A stretch of DNA of 64,000 nt from contig NZ_VCMZ01000001.1 of assembly GCF_006352475.1 (NCBI RefSeq), positions 186,001-250,000 of the forward strand, in the 5' to 3' direction. This DNA comes from Acinetobacter pullicarnis (lineage in GTDB: Bacteria > Pseudomonadota > Gammaproteobacteria > Pseudomonadales > Moraxellaceae). A program made the position numbers and the translations under genes. Position 1 is the stretch's first letter; each line of letters opens with the position of its first letter. Below, piece after piece: positions 37,489-46,334 of the stretch. The notes below the pieces were generated by a model. It did not search any database. It had not been told where the DNA came from and worked only from the letters and a program-made list of their open reading frames with translations.

Positions 37489-38379
37489 ATGAAAATTGAA
37501 GATATTCATGCATTTACATCTTTTGTGAAATTTCAATCGACACGGTTGGCCGCGCAGCAATTGGGCATTAGTCAGCCTGCAGTAACACGTCGTATTCAAA
37601 ATTTAGAACAGGTCTGCGCTGTACAGCTTTTCGATCGGCAGAGTCGACCGTTAAAGCTGACCCAAATGGGGCGCGATATTTATGCGCAATGTTGTGTCAT
37701 CGAACAGGAAATCCAACAACTCCAAAAAATGATTCGGCTACAACATCAAAATGCAAGTAAGTTGCATTTGGGAATCCCAAATAGTTTTTCAGAGATTGGT
37801 TTAATCAATATTTTAAATCAATTAAAACGTGATTATCCGCAGATTGAACTGGAGCTGACTGCAGGTTGGGGCAGTGAACTTTTACTGAAACTACAACAAG
37901 GTCAACTGGATGCGATTATTTCCTCTGTACCAGACTTGAAGGCGCTACCACAGGAATTTCCAGTGCAGATGATGGGAAGTTTAAGCGTGCGTCCGATTAT
38001 TTCTAAAGCATTGCATCGCGCTGGCGTGTCGAGTTTAGATGACTTACAACAATTGGGCTGGATCTTAAATACAGCAGGTTGTGGTTTTCGGCATGCCTTA
38101 ACTGAAAAACTCAAACAAAAACAACTTAAATTAAATATTGAAGTTGCGGGTTCAAAATTACAGCTTGAGTTGATTAGTCAAGGAATGGGCGCAGGCTTTG
38201 CACCGATTGAAATTATTCAAGGTTATGCCGATTTTTCTCAGCTTGCGATTTTAGATTTGCCTGCATTAAATCTAGATTTGGTGGTTGTTTATGTACAGCA
38301 CCCAACACTTAGCCCGGTACAGCAAGCGGCAGGAGAGGTGGTTGCTCAATTGTTTAAAGCCCAATTAAATTTGGCTTAG
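37489..38379 (+). CDS. LysR family regulator of the sulfur cluster
   Basis: A 296-residue LysR protein. The helix-turn-helix is at about 18-40 (STRLAAQQLGISQPAVTRRI), followed by the linker helix and a periplasmic-binding-like effector domain (about 90-290). It lies 200 bp upstream of, and on the same strand as, the SsuD-like gene, so it is a candidate regulator of that organosulfur cluster, in the manner of Cbl or SftR-type proteins (inference). Effector unknown. Confidence 0.88.
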   Translation: MKIEDIHAFTSFVKFQSTRLAAQQLGISQPAVTRRIQNLEQVCAVQLFDRQSRPLKLTQMGRDIYAQCCVIEQEIQQLQKMIRLQHQNASKLHLGIPNSFSEIGLINILNQLKRDYPQIELELTAGWGSELLLKLQQGQLDAIISSVPDLKALPQEFPVQMMGSLSVRPIISKALHRAGVSSLDDLQQLGWILNTAGCGFRHALTEKLKQKQLKLNIEVAGSKLQLELISQGMGAGFAPIEIIQGYADFSQLAILDLPALNLDLVVVYVQHPTLSPVQQAAGEVVAQLFKAQLNLA

Positions 38380-38547
38380 ATATTGGTTTAATTGCTTATT
38401 TTGTCTACTGCATGGTTAAATCGAGGTGCATTGAGATGCAGATTGACCAGTAAATGAATTTAAAATGCTGAATATGCCTAATACCTAATTTTAATATTAA
38501 CTTATTATATATATATATTTCACGCATACTAATTTTTTAATTAGAGT

Positions 38548-38577
38548 GAATTCCAAGATTTAATATATTTGGAATTC
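38548..38577. promoter_or_regulatory. Inverted repeat overlapping the ssuD-like ribosome binding site
   Basis: GAATTCCAA (38548-38556) and TTGGAATTC (38569-38577) are exact complements 12 bp apart. The right arm contains the GGAA that serves as Shine-Dalgarno for the ATG at 38581. It could be a protein operator or a 5' hairpin hiding the ribosome binding site. Confidence 0.5.
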
Positions 38578-38580
38578 GAC

Positions 38581-39669
38581 ATGACAATTCAAATTTTAGG
38601 GATGATTGGTCATCGTGAAGCATCGGAGATCATTGCACCACAAGGGGCGGTGTTTAATCCAAGCTATATCGCTGAATTTGCCCAAGCACATGAACAGGCT
38701 GGTTTTGATCGGGTGTTGATCGGGCAATGGTCAGATCAACCGGATGGTTTTTTGGTGGCGGCACACGCAGGGGCACACACCACAGATTTAAAATTTCTTT
38801 TGGCACATCGCCCTGGTTTTGTGGCTCCGACTTTGGCTGCACGTAAATTTGCCACTTTAGATCATTTATTAAAGGGACGTTTGGCCATTCATGTAATTAC
38901 TGGCGGCAGTGACCCTGAACAGCAACGTGATGGTGACTTTGTGGCGAAGCCTGAGCGCTATGCACGCACCAAAGAATTTTTAGAGATTATTAAACAGGTT
39001 TGGTATAACCCGCAGCCTTTTGATTATGACGGGCAACATTTTCAAGTCAAAGATGGCTTTTCTGAATTAAAGCCCTTCCAAAAGCATATCCCGATTTATT
39101 TTGGTGGTGCGTCAGCTGAAGCACTACAGGTTGCTGCTGAACATGCCGATGTATTTGCACTTTGGGGCGAACCCTTGGCAGGTGCCGCGCAAATCGTGCA
39201 GCAATTGCATCAACAAACCCAGTCCTTGGCACGTAAAACAGCATTGGCTTTTAATATCTCATTCCGTCCGATTATTGCAGATACTGAACAACAGGCATGG
39301 GAAAAAGCCCAGCATATTTATGCGCTGACAGAACAGCAATTGGCTGAAAAGGGGCTTAGAAAAGATCGTCAAACGGCACAGAGTACGGGTGCACAGCGTT
39401 TGGTCGCCTATGCCCAAAATCAGCAGCGTCACGACCAAAACCTTTGGACAGGGATTACATCTCTGGTGCATGGCAATCATAACTCGACTGCCTTGGTGGG
39501 AACGCCTGAGCAGGTGGCAGATTCCTTGTTTAATTATTATCAATTGGGAATTGAAAGCGTGTTGATCCGTGGTTTTGATCCACTCAATGATGTGATTGAT
39601 TACGGCAAAGCTTTGATTCCGCAGTTACGTGAACGCGTTCGCCATCATGATCTTGCCAAGATTGCCTAA
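38581..39669 (+). CDS. LLM-class FMN-dependent monooxygenase (SsuD-like)
   Basis: A 362-residue bacterial luciferase-like protein similar to alkanesulfonate monooxygenase SsuD, which uses FMNH2 and O2 to free sulfite from sulfonates. Visible family blocks are FDRVLIGQWSDQPDGFLVA, LKFLLAHRPGFVAPTLAARK, RLAIHVITGGSDPEQQRDGD, YARTKEFLEI and IPIYFGGASAEA. The ATG at 38581 has GGAA 8 bp upstream; a TTG at 38569 is disfavoured. No flavin reductase (SsuE) is encoded nearby. The binding-protein gene follows 19 bp later. Substrate could be a sulfonate or another organosulfur compound. Confidence 0.87.
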   Translation: MTIQILGMIGHREASEIIAPQGAVFNPSYIAEFAQAHEQAGFDRVLIGQWSDQPDGFLVAAHAGAHTTDLKFLLAHRPGFVAPTLAARKFATLDHLLKGRLAIHVITGGSDPEQQRDGDFVAKPERYARTKEFLEIIKQVWYNPQPFDYDGQHFQVKDGFSELKPFQKHIPIYFGGASAEALQVAAEHADVFALWGEPLAGAAQIVQQLHQQTQSLARKTALAFNISFRPIIADTEQQAWEKAQHIYALTEQQLAEKGLRKDRQTAQSTGAQRLVAYAQNQQRHDQNLWTGITSLVHGNHNSTALVGTPEQVADSLFNYYQLGIESVLIRGFDPLNDVIDYGKALIPQLRERVRHHDLAKIA

Positions 39670-39688
39670 GCGCAAAAAGGAAAAAAGA

Positions 39689-40711
39689 ATGAAGCACCAG
39701 CAGCATACATTGTATAAAAGTGCGCTTAAGTTTAAGCAACCAGTTATCGTGGCGATAGTTAGCTTAAGCTGCATACTCATGGTTGGATGCAGTAAAACCT
39801 CGGAACAGGCGGCGGCCCAGCCAAATTCACCAGAAAATAGTCTGATTGAACTGAAAGTCGGTGATCAAAAAGGCAATATGCGTGCACAGCTTGAAGCCTC
39901 TGATTTACTCAAAGGAATCAATTACAAAATTAGCTGGTATGAGTTTCCTGCCGCAGCGCCAGTGGCCGAAGCCTTAAATGTAAATGCCATTGATATCGGT
40001 TATTTGGGTGATGCTCCCTTTATTTTTGCCAATGCCAATGGTGGGCACGCCAAAGCAATTGCGGTCAATGTTTATGACCCTTATGCCGTGGCTTTATTGG
40101 TGCCCAAAGACAGCCCGATTAAAACCATTCAGGATATTAAAGGTAAAACTGTAACGGCCAACAAAGGTTCGATTGGGCAACTGGTGACCTATAAAGCTTT
40201 AGAACGTGCAGGGCTCAAAGCTGATGATGTGACCTTTAAATATTTACCACCAGCAGATGGAAAATTAGCAGTCGCCAATGGTTCAGTCGATGTTTGGGCA
40301 ACTTGGGATCCCTATACCGCATATGCGGAAGTGATTGATGGTTTTCGTATTATTGAAAATGGTCGCGGTTTATATTCAGGTTATACCTTTTTGGCAGGCA
40401 CTGAAAAAGCCTTAGCAGATCCTGCAAAACGTGTTGCCATCCAAGACTTTATTTACCGCTTAGAGCGTTCGCAACAATGGGCCAATCAGAACTACAAGAC
40501 CTTTGGCAAGGAACTGGCACGTATTACGGGAATTCCTGAACAACCAGCCACTCTGGCGTTTGAGCGTAAGCATGCCAAATGGACACAGATCTCAGATGAG
40601 GTGGTGACCACTTCGCAAGGTACAGCAGACTTTTATGTGAAATATGGGTTATTGTCGAAGTCTATTGATGTTCAATCACTTTTTGACCGCAGCTTTAAAA
40701 CTCGAGAATAA
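39689..40711 (+). CDS. Aliphatic sulfonate-type ABC substrate-binding lipoprotein (SsuA-like)
   Basis: A 340-residue periplasmic binding protein. The signal peptide ends in the lipobox LMVGC (Cys about 32), so it is a lipoprotein. The binding domain shows SsuA/TauA traits: IGYLGDAPFIFANANG, VPKDSPIKTIQDIKGKTVT, GSIGQLVTYKALERAGL and GSVDVWATWDPYTA. The ATG at 39689 follows AAGGAAAAAAG. The ATPase and permease partners (SsuB, SsuC) are not encoded in this cluster, so it must borrow them or they lie elsewhere. Confidence 0.88.
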   Translation: MKHQQHTLYKSALKFKQPVIVAIVSLSCILMVGCSKTSEQAAAQPNSPENSLIELKVGDQKGNMRAQLEASDLLKGINYKISWYEFPAAAPVAEALNVNAIDIGYLGDAPFIFANANGGHAKAIAVNVYDPYAVALLVPKDSPIKTIQDIKGKTVTANKGSIGQLVTYKALERAGLKADDVTFKYLPPADGKLAVANGSVDVWATWDPYTAYAEVIDGFRIIENGRGLYSGYTFLAGTEKALADPAKRVAIQDFIYRLERSQQWANQNYKTFGKELARITGIPEQPATLAFERKHAKWTQISDEVVTTSQGTADFYVKYGLLSKSIDVQSLFDRSFKTRE

Positions 40712-40721
40712 GGAATGTTTT

Positions 40722-41285
40722 ATGAGTCACACGATTTCGGCACTTCAGCCTTTGATTCAAAATATTGAGCAAGCGATTACTCAGCAACAATTGCCGACAG
40801 AGATCATTGCTGGATTGCTCCCCGATTTTAAACAACTGTTACAGGATTCGGCTTGGTTGCCGAGCGCATTTAAACAGCCACATCCTGATTATTATCAACA
40901 GTATGCACTTTATATCGATCCTGAAGACCGCTTTTCGATAGTGAGTTTTGTTTGGGGTGCTGGGCAAAAGACCCCGATTCATAATCATGAAGTGTGGGGC
41001 GTGATAGGCGTTCTGGAGGGGGCTGAAATATCGACTGCTTTTCAGCACACTGACGCCGGTTTTCAGGCACAGGTGACGCCAACCCGACTAAATGTCGGAG
41101 ACGTCGATTGGTTCCGCCCTGAAACGGGTGATATTCATGCGGTCAACAATGCTTATGACGATCAGACCTCAATCAGCATCCATATTTATGGTGCCAATAT
41201 CGGTAAAGTCGAGCGTTTTACCTATCAGCTTGATGGTACCCCGAAAGCCTTTATTTCTGGGTATTCCAATGCTGCAGATCTATAA
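40722..41285 (+). CDS. Cysteine dioxygenase-family thiol dioxygenase
   Basis: A 187-residue cupin of the CDO-I family. The iron ligands are visible as H-x-H in TPIHNHEVWG and a later His in GDIHAVNN. Such enzymes oxidise cysteine, 3-mercaptopropionate or similar thiols to sulfinates. ATG at 40722 with AAGGA 7 bp upstream. The position between a sulfonate-binding protein and a rhodanese points to sulfur-compound catabolism. The exact thiol cannot be told from sequence. Confidence 0.85.
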   Translation: MSHTISALQPLIQNIEQAITQQQLPTEIIAGLLPDFKQLLQDSAWLPSAFKQPHPDYYQQYALYIDPEDRFSIVSFVWGAGQKTPIHNHEVWGVIGVLEGAEISTAFQHTDAGFQAQVTPTRLNVGDVDWFRPETGDIHAVNNAYDDQTSISIHIYGANIGKVERFTYQLDGTPKAFISGYSNAADL

Positions 41286-41320
41286 CTTTTCTAAAAAACA
41301 AATTATTTAAAGAGTCGACG

Positions 41321-42913
41321 ATGTCAAATTTAGCGCAAATCAGCTATCTAGGAATACGTGAAAAATTAATTGCTCAACACGAGATTGCGATTATTGATTT
41401 ACGTGAAGAACATCTATTTGCACAGCAGCATCCTTTGTTTGCCAGCAATATTTCTTTGTCACGTTTAGAAGTTGAAATTTATAATCGTATTCCGCGTTTA
41501 GACACGTTGGTGGTGCTTTATGACGGTGGTGAAGGTTTGGTGGAACGTGCCTATCCCAAGCTGATTGCTTATGGTTATCGCAATGTCCATGTGTTGACGG
41601 GTGGGTTAAAGGGCTGGGAACAGGCTGGAGGGGAACTGTTTAGTGATGTCAATTCAGCCAGTAAAGCCTTCGGTGAGTTCGTTGAGCATCATAAACAGAC
41701 GCCATCTTTGAGTGCTGAAGCATTACAGGAAAAAATTAATAATCAAGATAATATCGTGATCTTAGATGCACGTCGTTTTGATGAATATCACACCATGAGT
41801 ATTCCAGGTGGGCGCAGTGTGCCAGGTGCTGAATTGGTACTGCGTGCAACACAATGGGTGAAAGATTCAGACACCACCATTATTGTAAATTGTGCTGGGC
41901 GAACCCGAAGCATTATTGGTACGCAGTCCTTAATTAATGCCCAAGTACCGCATCCGATTTATGCCTTACGCAATGGGACGATTGGTTGGACGTTGGCTGA
42001 GCAAACACTGGCACATGGGCAGGAACTTGTGTATTCGGATGTACTTGATGCAACACAACATGCGCTTGCCCAGCAAAATTCAGCCGCACTGGCACAGCGC
42101 GCTGGGGTAAAAACCATCAACAAAGCCCATTTAGATACATTGCGTGATCAAGCGGATAAAACCACGTATGTATTTGATGTGCGGAGTGAAGCTGAATACT
42201 TGACTGGACATTTGCCCGAGAGTCGTTGGGTCGCTGGAGGGCAATTGGTGCAAGAAACCGATCATGTTGCTGCGACACGTGGTGCACGGATTGTATTGGT
42301 AGATGATCAATTGGTACGTGCCTATATGACCGGTTCTTGGTTGGCGCAAATGAATTGGGAAGTCTATGTACTGGTGGATGAGTTCGATAAATTACTTACC
42401 GAAACAGGCACTTGGAAAGCACATACCCCAACGCTGGCAGCAGTCACCCAGATCACAGCAGCGCAATTACAACAGCGCCAAACCCAAGAAAATGTCGTGG
42501 TTTTAGATTTCACCACCTTGGCCAATTATAAAAAGGGTCATATCCCACAAGCGAAATGGTTACTCAAAGCAGATATTGCCCGTGTTGTTGGAACTGGTGT
42601 TTTACAGACAGCCGATAGCGTTGTGGTGACTTGTGGTTCGAGCTTGTTGGCACAGTATGCGGTCGAGGAACTTAGCGGGTTATTGACACAACCTGTCTAT
42701 GTGCTGAGTGGTGGCAATGTAGCATGGCAGGCACAGGGTTATGCCATTGAAAAAAATCAACATGATATATTATCTGCGGAAATTGATCGTTATAAACGGC
42801 CCTATGAAGGAACTGATAATTCTAAATCAGCGATGCAAGCCTATTTGGATTGGGAGTTTGGTTTGGTGGAGCAACTTGCAAAAGATGCGACGCATGGTTT
42901 TTTCGTTGTTTAA
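41321..42913 (+). CDS. Four-domain rhodanese-like sulfurtransferase
   Basis: A 530-residue protein of four consecutive rhodanese domains (about 5-115, 120-240, 255-360, 370-480). The active loop of domain 2 is NCAGRTRS and of domain 4 is TCGSSLLAQ, both with the catalytic Cys. In domains 1 and 3 the equivalent position is Asp (LYDGGEGLVER; LVDDQLVRAYM), so those are structural. The arrangement is inactive-active twice over, suggesting duplication of a two-domain thiosulfate:cyanide-type rhodanese. It follows the thiol dioxygenase by 35 bp and may handle sulfane sulfur made by it (inference). Confidence 0.9.
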   Translation: MSNLAQISYLGIREKLIAQHEIAIIDLREEHLFAQQHPLFASNISLSRLEVEIYNRIPRLDTLVVLYDGGEGLVERAYPKLIAYGYRNVHVLTGGLKGWEQAGGELFSDVNSASKAFGEFVEHHKQTPSLSAEALQEKINNQDNIVILDARRFDEYHTMSIPGGRSVPGAELVLRATQWVKDSDTTIIVNCAGRTRSIIGTQSLINAQVPHPIYALRNGTIGWTLAEQTLAHGQELVYSDVLDATQHALAQQNSAALAQRAGVKTINKAHLDTLRDQADKTTYVFDVRSEAEYLTGHLPESRWVAGGQLVQETDHVAATRGARIVLVDDQLVRAYMTGSWLAQMNWEVYVLVDEFDKLLTETGTWKAHTPTLAAVTQITAAQLQQRQTQENVVVLDFTTLANYKKGHIPQAKWLLKADIARVVGTGVLQTADSVVVTCGSSLLAQYAVEELSGLLTQPVYVLSGGNVAWQAQGYAIEKNQHDILSAEIDRYKRPYEGTDNSKSAMQAYLDWEFGLVEQLAKDATHGFFVV

Positions 42914-42935
42914 GTGATTAAACTGTTGAAGTGCT

Positions 42936-42958
42936 CAGCCAACGCGAGTCGTTGGCTG
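42936..42958. terminator. Hairpin after the sulfur cluster
   Basis: A perfect 9-bp stem CAGCCAACG/CGTTGGCTG with loop CGAGT, 22 bp after the rhodanese stop, followed by only a short T-containing stretch (TTGCATT). Probably a weak terminator. Confidence 0.6.
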
Positions 42959-43078
42959 TTGCATTAATGGATTTAAACGATAAGCAGATCATTGCACGTA
43001 AAATAATCAGTTGTTTATAATAAGAAATATTGTGCATAATACAACAACAAAAAACAATGAAACGATAACCAGTAGGCA

Positions 43079-44212
43079 ATGCTTATGAATAAATTTATAT
43101 TTTTGGCCCTTGTTACGTCGATGGCTACTTTGGGGGGGTGCGGGGGAGGATCAAGTTCGGATGGTTCGTCAACATCAAATAACCCAGATAATAGCGTTAA
43201 GCCTAATCAACCAACAGAAACCACTTCCAAATGTGATCGAGGGGTTCTGTTAAATTCCACGCTTCCTGCTGCAAGTAGCTCTATTTTTGATGAGTCACTT
43301 TATCAATTTAATTATTTATTCGATTATGATGTATCAAATAAGCTTGCGTTTTATGCGGATGAATTGAAGCGTGATGGGCAGATGCTTTATTTACAATCTC
43401 ATATTGTTCACAATTCTTCTGATCAGCAGCTAAATAGAAATGAAGCAAGCAATAGTACGGATTATATTCTGAATAATCATGGGCTATTTATCAGTTCTGA
43501 TTATCAAAAACAGAATAATGGGTGGCCAGCAGGCTATCTTGTTGCAACGCAAGGTACAACATTGACACGTGCTACATTTAATAATCTGTGTGAGTTTAAA
43601 GCTGATAAGGTTGATTTTGATTTTGAAAAAGTAGACCTCTCAGGTAAAAAAATAGCAGATATTTTCCCAGAACAGATCCTAGAAAATCAGTCAATTAGTC
43701 GGACGAAATATACATATCTAGCGTTTGATTGGGTGAATCAGTTTAAATTACATGACGAAGCTGCTTTTACTAAATTATTGCAAAGTGGGGCAACCTTCCC
43801 ACAGGGTGCATATGTTTATGTGCCTAAAACAGTGGTTTATGAAGAGACACAATTTTATTTTGGCGCAGACAGCTATGGAATAACCGCGACTCTAGATGCT
43901 TGGATCGCAAATTACACCAATCCTCTCTACTATCATGGCATGTATAAATTTAAGAAAGGGAGTGTCTCAGGATTTAATGTGGCATATAGTGTAGATGACA
44001 ATGGGAATGAGCTTTACTATCCAGGTGCTGATCCTGCTATGGAGAAAGATGGAAAAATTCATGATGGGCAATGGAATGGTAAAGGAAATGTCATTTCTCC
44101 ATCTTATGGTGGCACTGCTTATGAGAGTTTTAGTGAAAAAGGCCGGTACGCCTATCTCAATGCATCAAGTTATGAATTTATCCGAGATCAAATTCAGGCT
44201 GCTTATCAATAA
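43079..44212 (+). CDS. Lipoprotein of unknown function
   Basis: A 377-residue exported lipoprotein. The signal peptide ends in LGGC (Cys about 22), followed by a glycine/serine-rich tether and low-complexity Ser/Asn/Pro linker (about 23-50), then a globular part rich in Tyr, Asn and Asp (TKYTYLAFDWVNQFKLHDEA, FPQGAYVYVPKTVVYEETQF). No domain is recognised. ATGs at 43079 and 43085 are both in frame. It stands alone between hairpins on either side, so it is likely monocistronic. Confidence 0.8.
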   Translation: MLMNKFIFLALVTSMATLGGCGGGSSSDGSSTSNNPDNSVKPNQPTETTSKCDRGVLLNSTLPAASSSIFDESLYQFNYLFDYDVSNKLAFYADELKRDGQMLYLQSHIVHNSSDQQLNRNEASNSTDYILNNHGLFISSDYQKQNNGWPAGYLVATQGTTLTRATFNNLCEFKADKVDFDFEKVDLSGKKIADIFPEQILENQSISRTKYTYLAFDWVNQFKLHDEAAFTKLLQSGATFPQGAYVYVPKTVVYEETQFYFGADSYGITATLDAWIANYTNPLYYHGMYKFKKGSVSGFNVAYSVDDNGNELYYPGADPAMEKDGKIHDGQWNGKGNVISPSYGGTAYESFSEKGRYAYLNASSYEFIRDQIQAAYQ

Positions 44213-44236
44213 TTTTGCTTAGATCTTTCATATTGC

Positions 44237-44272
44237 AAATAGGCTCATTATTTTAATGGGTCTATTTTTTTT
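44237..44272 (+). terminator. Terminator after the lipoprotein gene
   Basis: AAATAGGCTCATT (44237-44249) pairs imperfectly with AATGGGTCTATTT (44255-44267), followed by a T-run. It stands 25 bp past the stop codon. Confidence 0.7.
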
Positions 44273-44662
44273 ATTTAAAAAATTTGCACTGGTCGGCTGT
44301 TGTGCTTACTGATGATTTTAATTAGAACTCAATTTTCGCTTAATTTTTATATTTCACTCAAGTAAAAGATATTTAGTATGGGCTGGCGTGCATAAATATA
44401 AATTGAATAATACGCATTAATTTGCATGCTTAACGCTAGAATAAGGCAAGTATTAAGTTTTAAAATGATGAGTTTTACCGTAAATTTATCTATTGTTATA
44501 TACGGGGGAAGTGGTGTGGTTTTGCATGTAAATGATCTTTTTTGATGAGGAAGTCGTTCGCTTAAAATTTATTAAAGTTTGGTCGCTTTGGACTTATTGA
44601 GTTAAATAAGTCCGCAATGAGAAAATAATCAAGTCTGATTGAGGGTATAGGAGGTTAGTTAA
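44273..44662. other. Intergenic region upstream of the PucR-type gene
   Basis: About 390 bp with no reading frame. The only signal seen is a strong AGGAGG ribosome binding site at 44650-44655 for the following gene. Confidence 0.5.
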
Positions 44663-46135
44663 ATGATTATGACAATCAATGATCTAGTGAACAGACCAGA
44701 ATTAAGAACCCATTATTTATGTGGTAAAAATAATGGCGCCAATCTGGTGAATTGGGCTCATGTCAGTGAGTTACCCAATCCAACGGCATGGTTGGGCGAA
44801 GGTGATTTATTAATGACGACTGGCTTGGGAATACCTCAATCAAAAACCTCTCAGCAAAAATATATTCAAGATTTAATTGATGCCAATTTGGCGGGATTAA
44901 TGATTGGTGAAAATATGAATGCGCCAGCAGATATTAGTGAGCTCTGTCGTGTTGCCGAACAATATAATTTCCCTATTTTAATGACGCATTATGGCGTTCC
45001 TTTTGCTGCTGTCACCAAGACCATTGTTGACGCCAATCATAAAAAAGAATTCGAGCGTACTAATCTGATTACTAAGCTATATGAAAATGCCAAAATTGGA
45101 ATTTTAGACTTAGCTTCTAAAGATTTTATTGTGTTGCTCAATCGCATTATTCAGGGCGAAATTTATATTTTAGACCCACAAAGTTTAGAGAATTGGTTAC
45201 CACGCTTAACGCCTATTCCAGAAGATTTAAAGTTAGGGGTTTTGGCGCTGAATCAAAAACCATTTCATGCATCGACTTTAATTAAAAAGCAAAAAATTGA
45301 CAAAGATCATGTGATACAAACCATTGAACTGAGTTTGCAAAAATGTTTATTGGTGGTAAAATCACCCGATATCGATTTCTCTGTGATTCACCATTTAGCT
45401 GCAATTGTGAGTCTAGATTTAGAAAAGAATAAATTGGAATTTCAGCGTCAATTACGCTTAGGTGGTGATTTTTTAGGAGATATGCTGAATAAAAGAATTT
45501 CCAATGTGAATATAGAAAAAAGATTACTTGAGTTACAGTTAGATTTAACCAGTTTAAGCGCCGTGATGGTCAACTATGTTGAGGGTCATGATTATGAGGC
45601 TTTTTTCTTCCGTAAAAACATTCCAGCTTTAATAAAATATCAGGGAGATTTTTTATTTATTCTCTTGGAACGTGATTATGTTGAGCAGTTGACTGCAATA
45701 TTCCCCGAAATAGGGGTCAGCAAATTGATTGGTGATTTGGATCGTGTGCAACATGCATTTAATGAATCTAAATTTGCGCTTCAAAGCATAAGACCCAATC
45801 AAGCAATAAATTTTTATGAAAGAATGAATCAGTTTAGCTCTTTATTGCCTTTTAGCATGGATGAAGCTGAAAGAATATATAAAGAAACCCTCGGTAAATT
45901 AATTGAACATGACCAACATCATCAGTCCGAATATATTCATACCTTGAAAGTTTTTCTAGAACACAATCGTTCGTGGGAGGAGACATCTAAAGTGTTGCAT
46001 ATTCATAAGCAAACCTTGGTTTATCGGGTACAGAAAATCCATAAAATTACGGGAAGATCATTAACCAAAACCGATGACATAACCACCTTGTGGTTAGCCT
46101 TAAAAGCACTGGATCTGACCAAAGATAATTTCTAA
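44663..46135 (+). CDS. PucR/CdaR-type transcriptional regulator
   Basis: A 490-residue regulator. The PucR N-terminal domain spans about 5-125 (TINDLVNRPELRTHYLCG, WLGEGDLLMTTGLGIP). A middle GGDEF-like domain follows at about 260-380. The C-terminal helix-turn-helix is at about 430-475 (NRSWEETSKVLHIHKQTLVY). AGGAGG lies 7 bp before the ATG. PucR-type proteins control purine, sugar-diacid or amino-acid catabolic genes. Here it is upstream of the YddG exporter and pipecolate genes, which are candidate targets, but nothing in the sequence proves this. Confidence 0.87.
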   Translation: MIMTINDLVNRPELRTHYLCGKNNGANLVNWAHVSELPNPTAWLGEGDLLMTTGLGIPQSKTSQQKYIQDLIDANLAGLMIGENMNAPADISELCRVAEQYNFPILMTHYGVPFAAVTKTIVDANHKKEFERTNLITKLYENAKIGILDLASKDFIVLLNRIIQGEIYILDPQSLENWLPRLTPIPEDLKLGVLALNQKPFHASTLIKKQKIDKDHVIQTIELSLQKCLLVVKSPDIDFSVIHHLAAIVSLDLEKNKLEFQRQLRLGGDFLGDMLNKRISNVNIEKRLLELQLDLTSLSAVMVNYVEGHDYEAFFFRKNIPALIKYQGDFLFILLERDYVEQLTAIFPEIGVSKLIGDLDRVQHAFNESKFALQSIRPNQAINFYERMNQFSSLLPFSMDEAERIYKETLGKLIEHDQHHQSEYIHTLKVFLEHNRSWEETSKVLHIHKQTLVYRVQKIHKITGRSLTKTDDITTLWLALKALDLTKDNF

Positions 46136-46334
46136 TCATGTCTTATATTGAGCATTGATTTTAATTTATTCATTATATTTGGCTTCTTGCATCATCCTTT
46201 TATGGAAGAAGCCTATTTAAAGCGTTTTCAGACCCTTTTTCTATTTTAAAAGCATAAATATTAAGTCACTTCTTGAAAAGGCACGGGTTAAAAAGTGCAT
46301 TCAAGGTCTATTTTATTTTGTTCATACCATCGCA

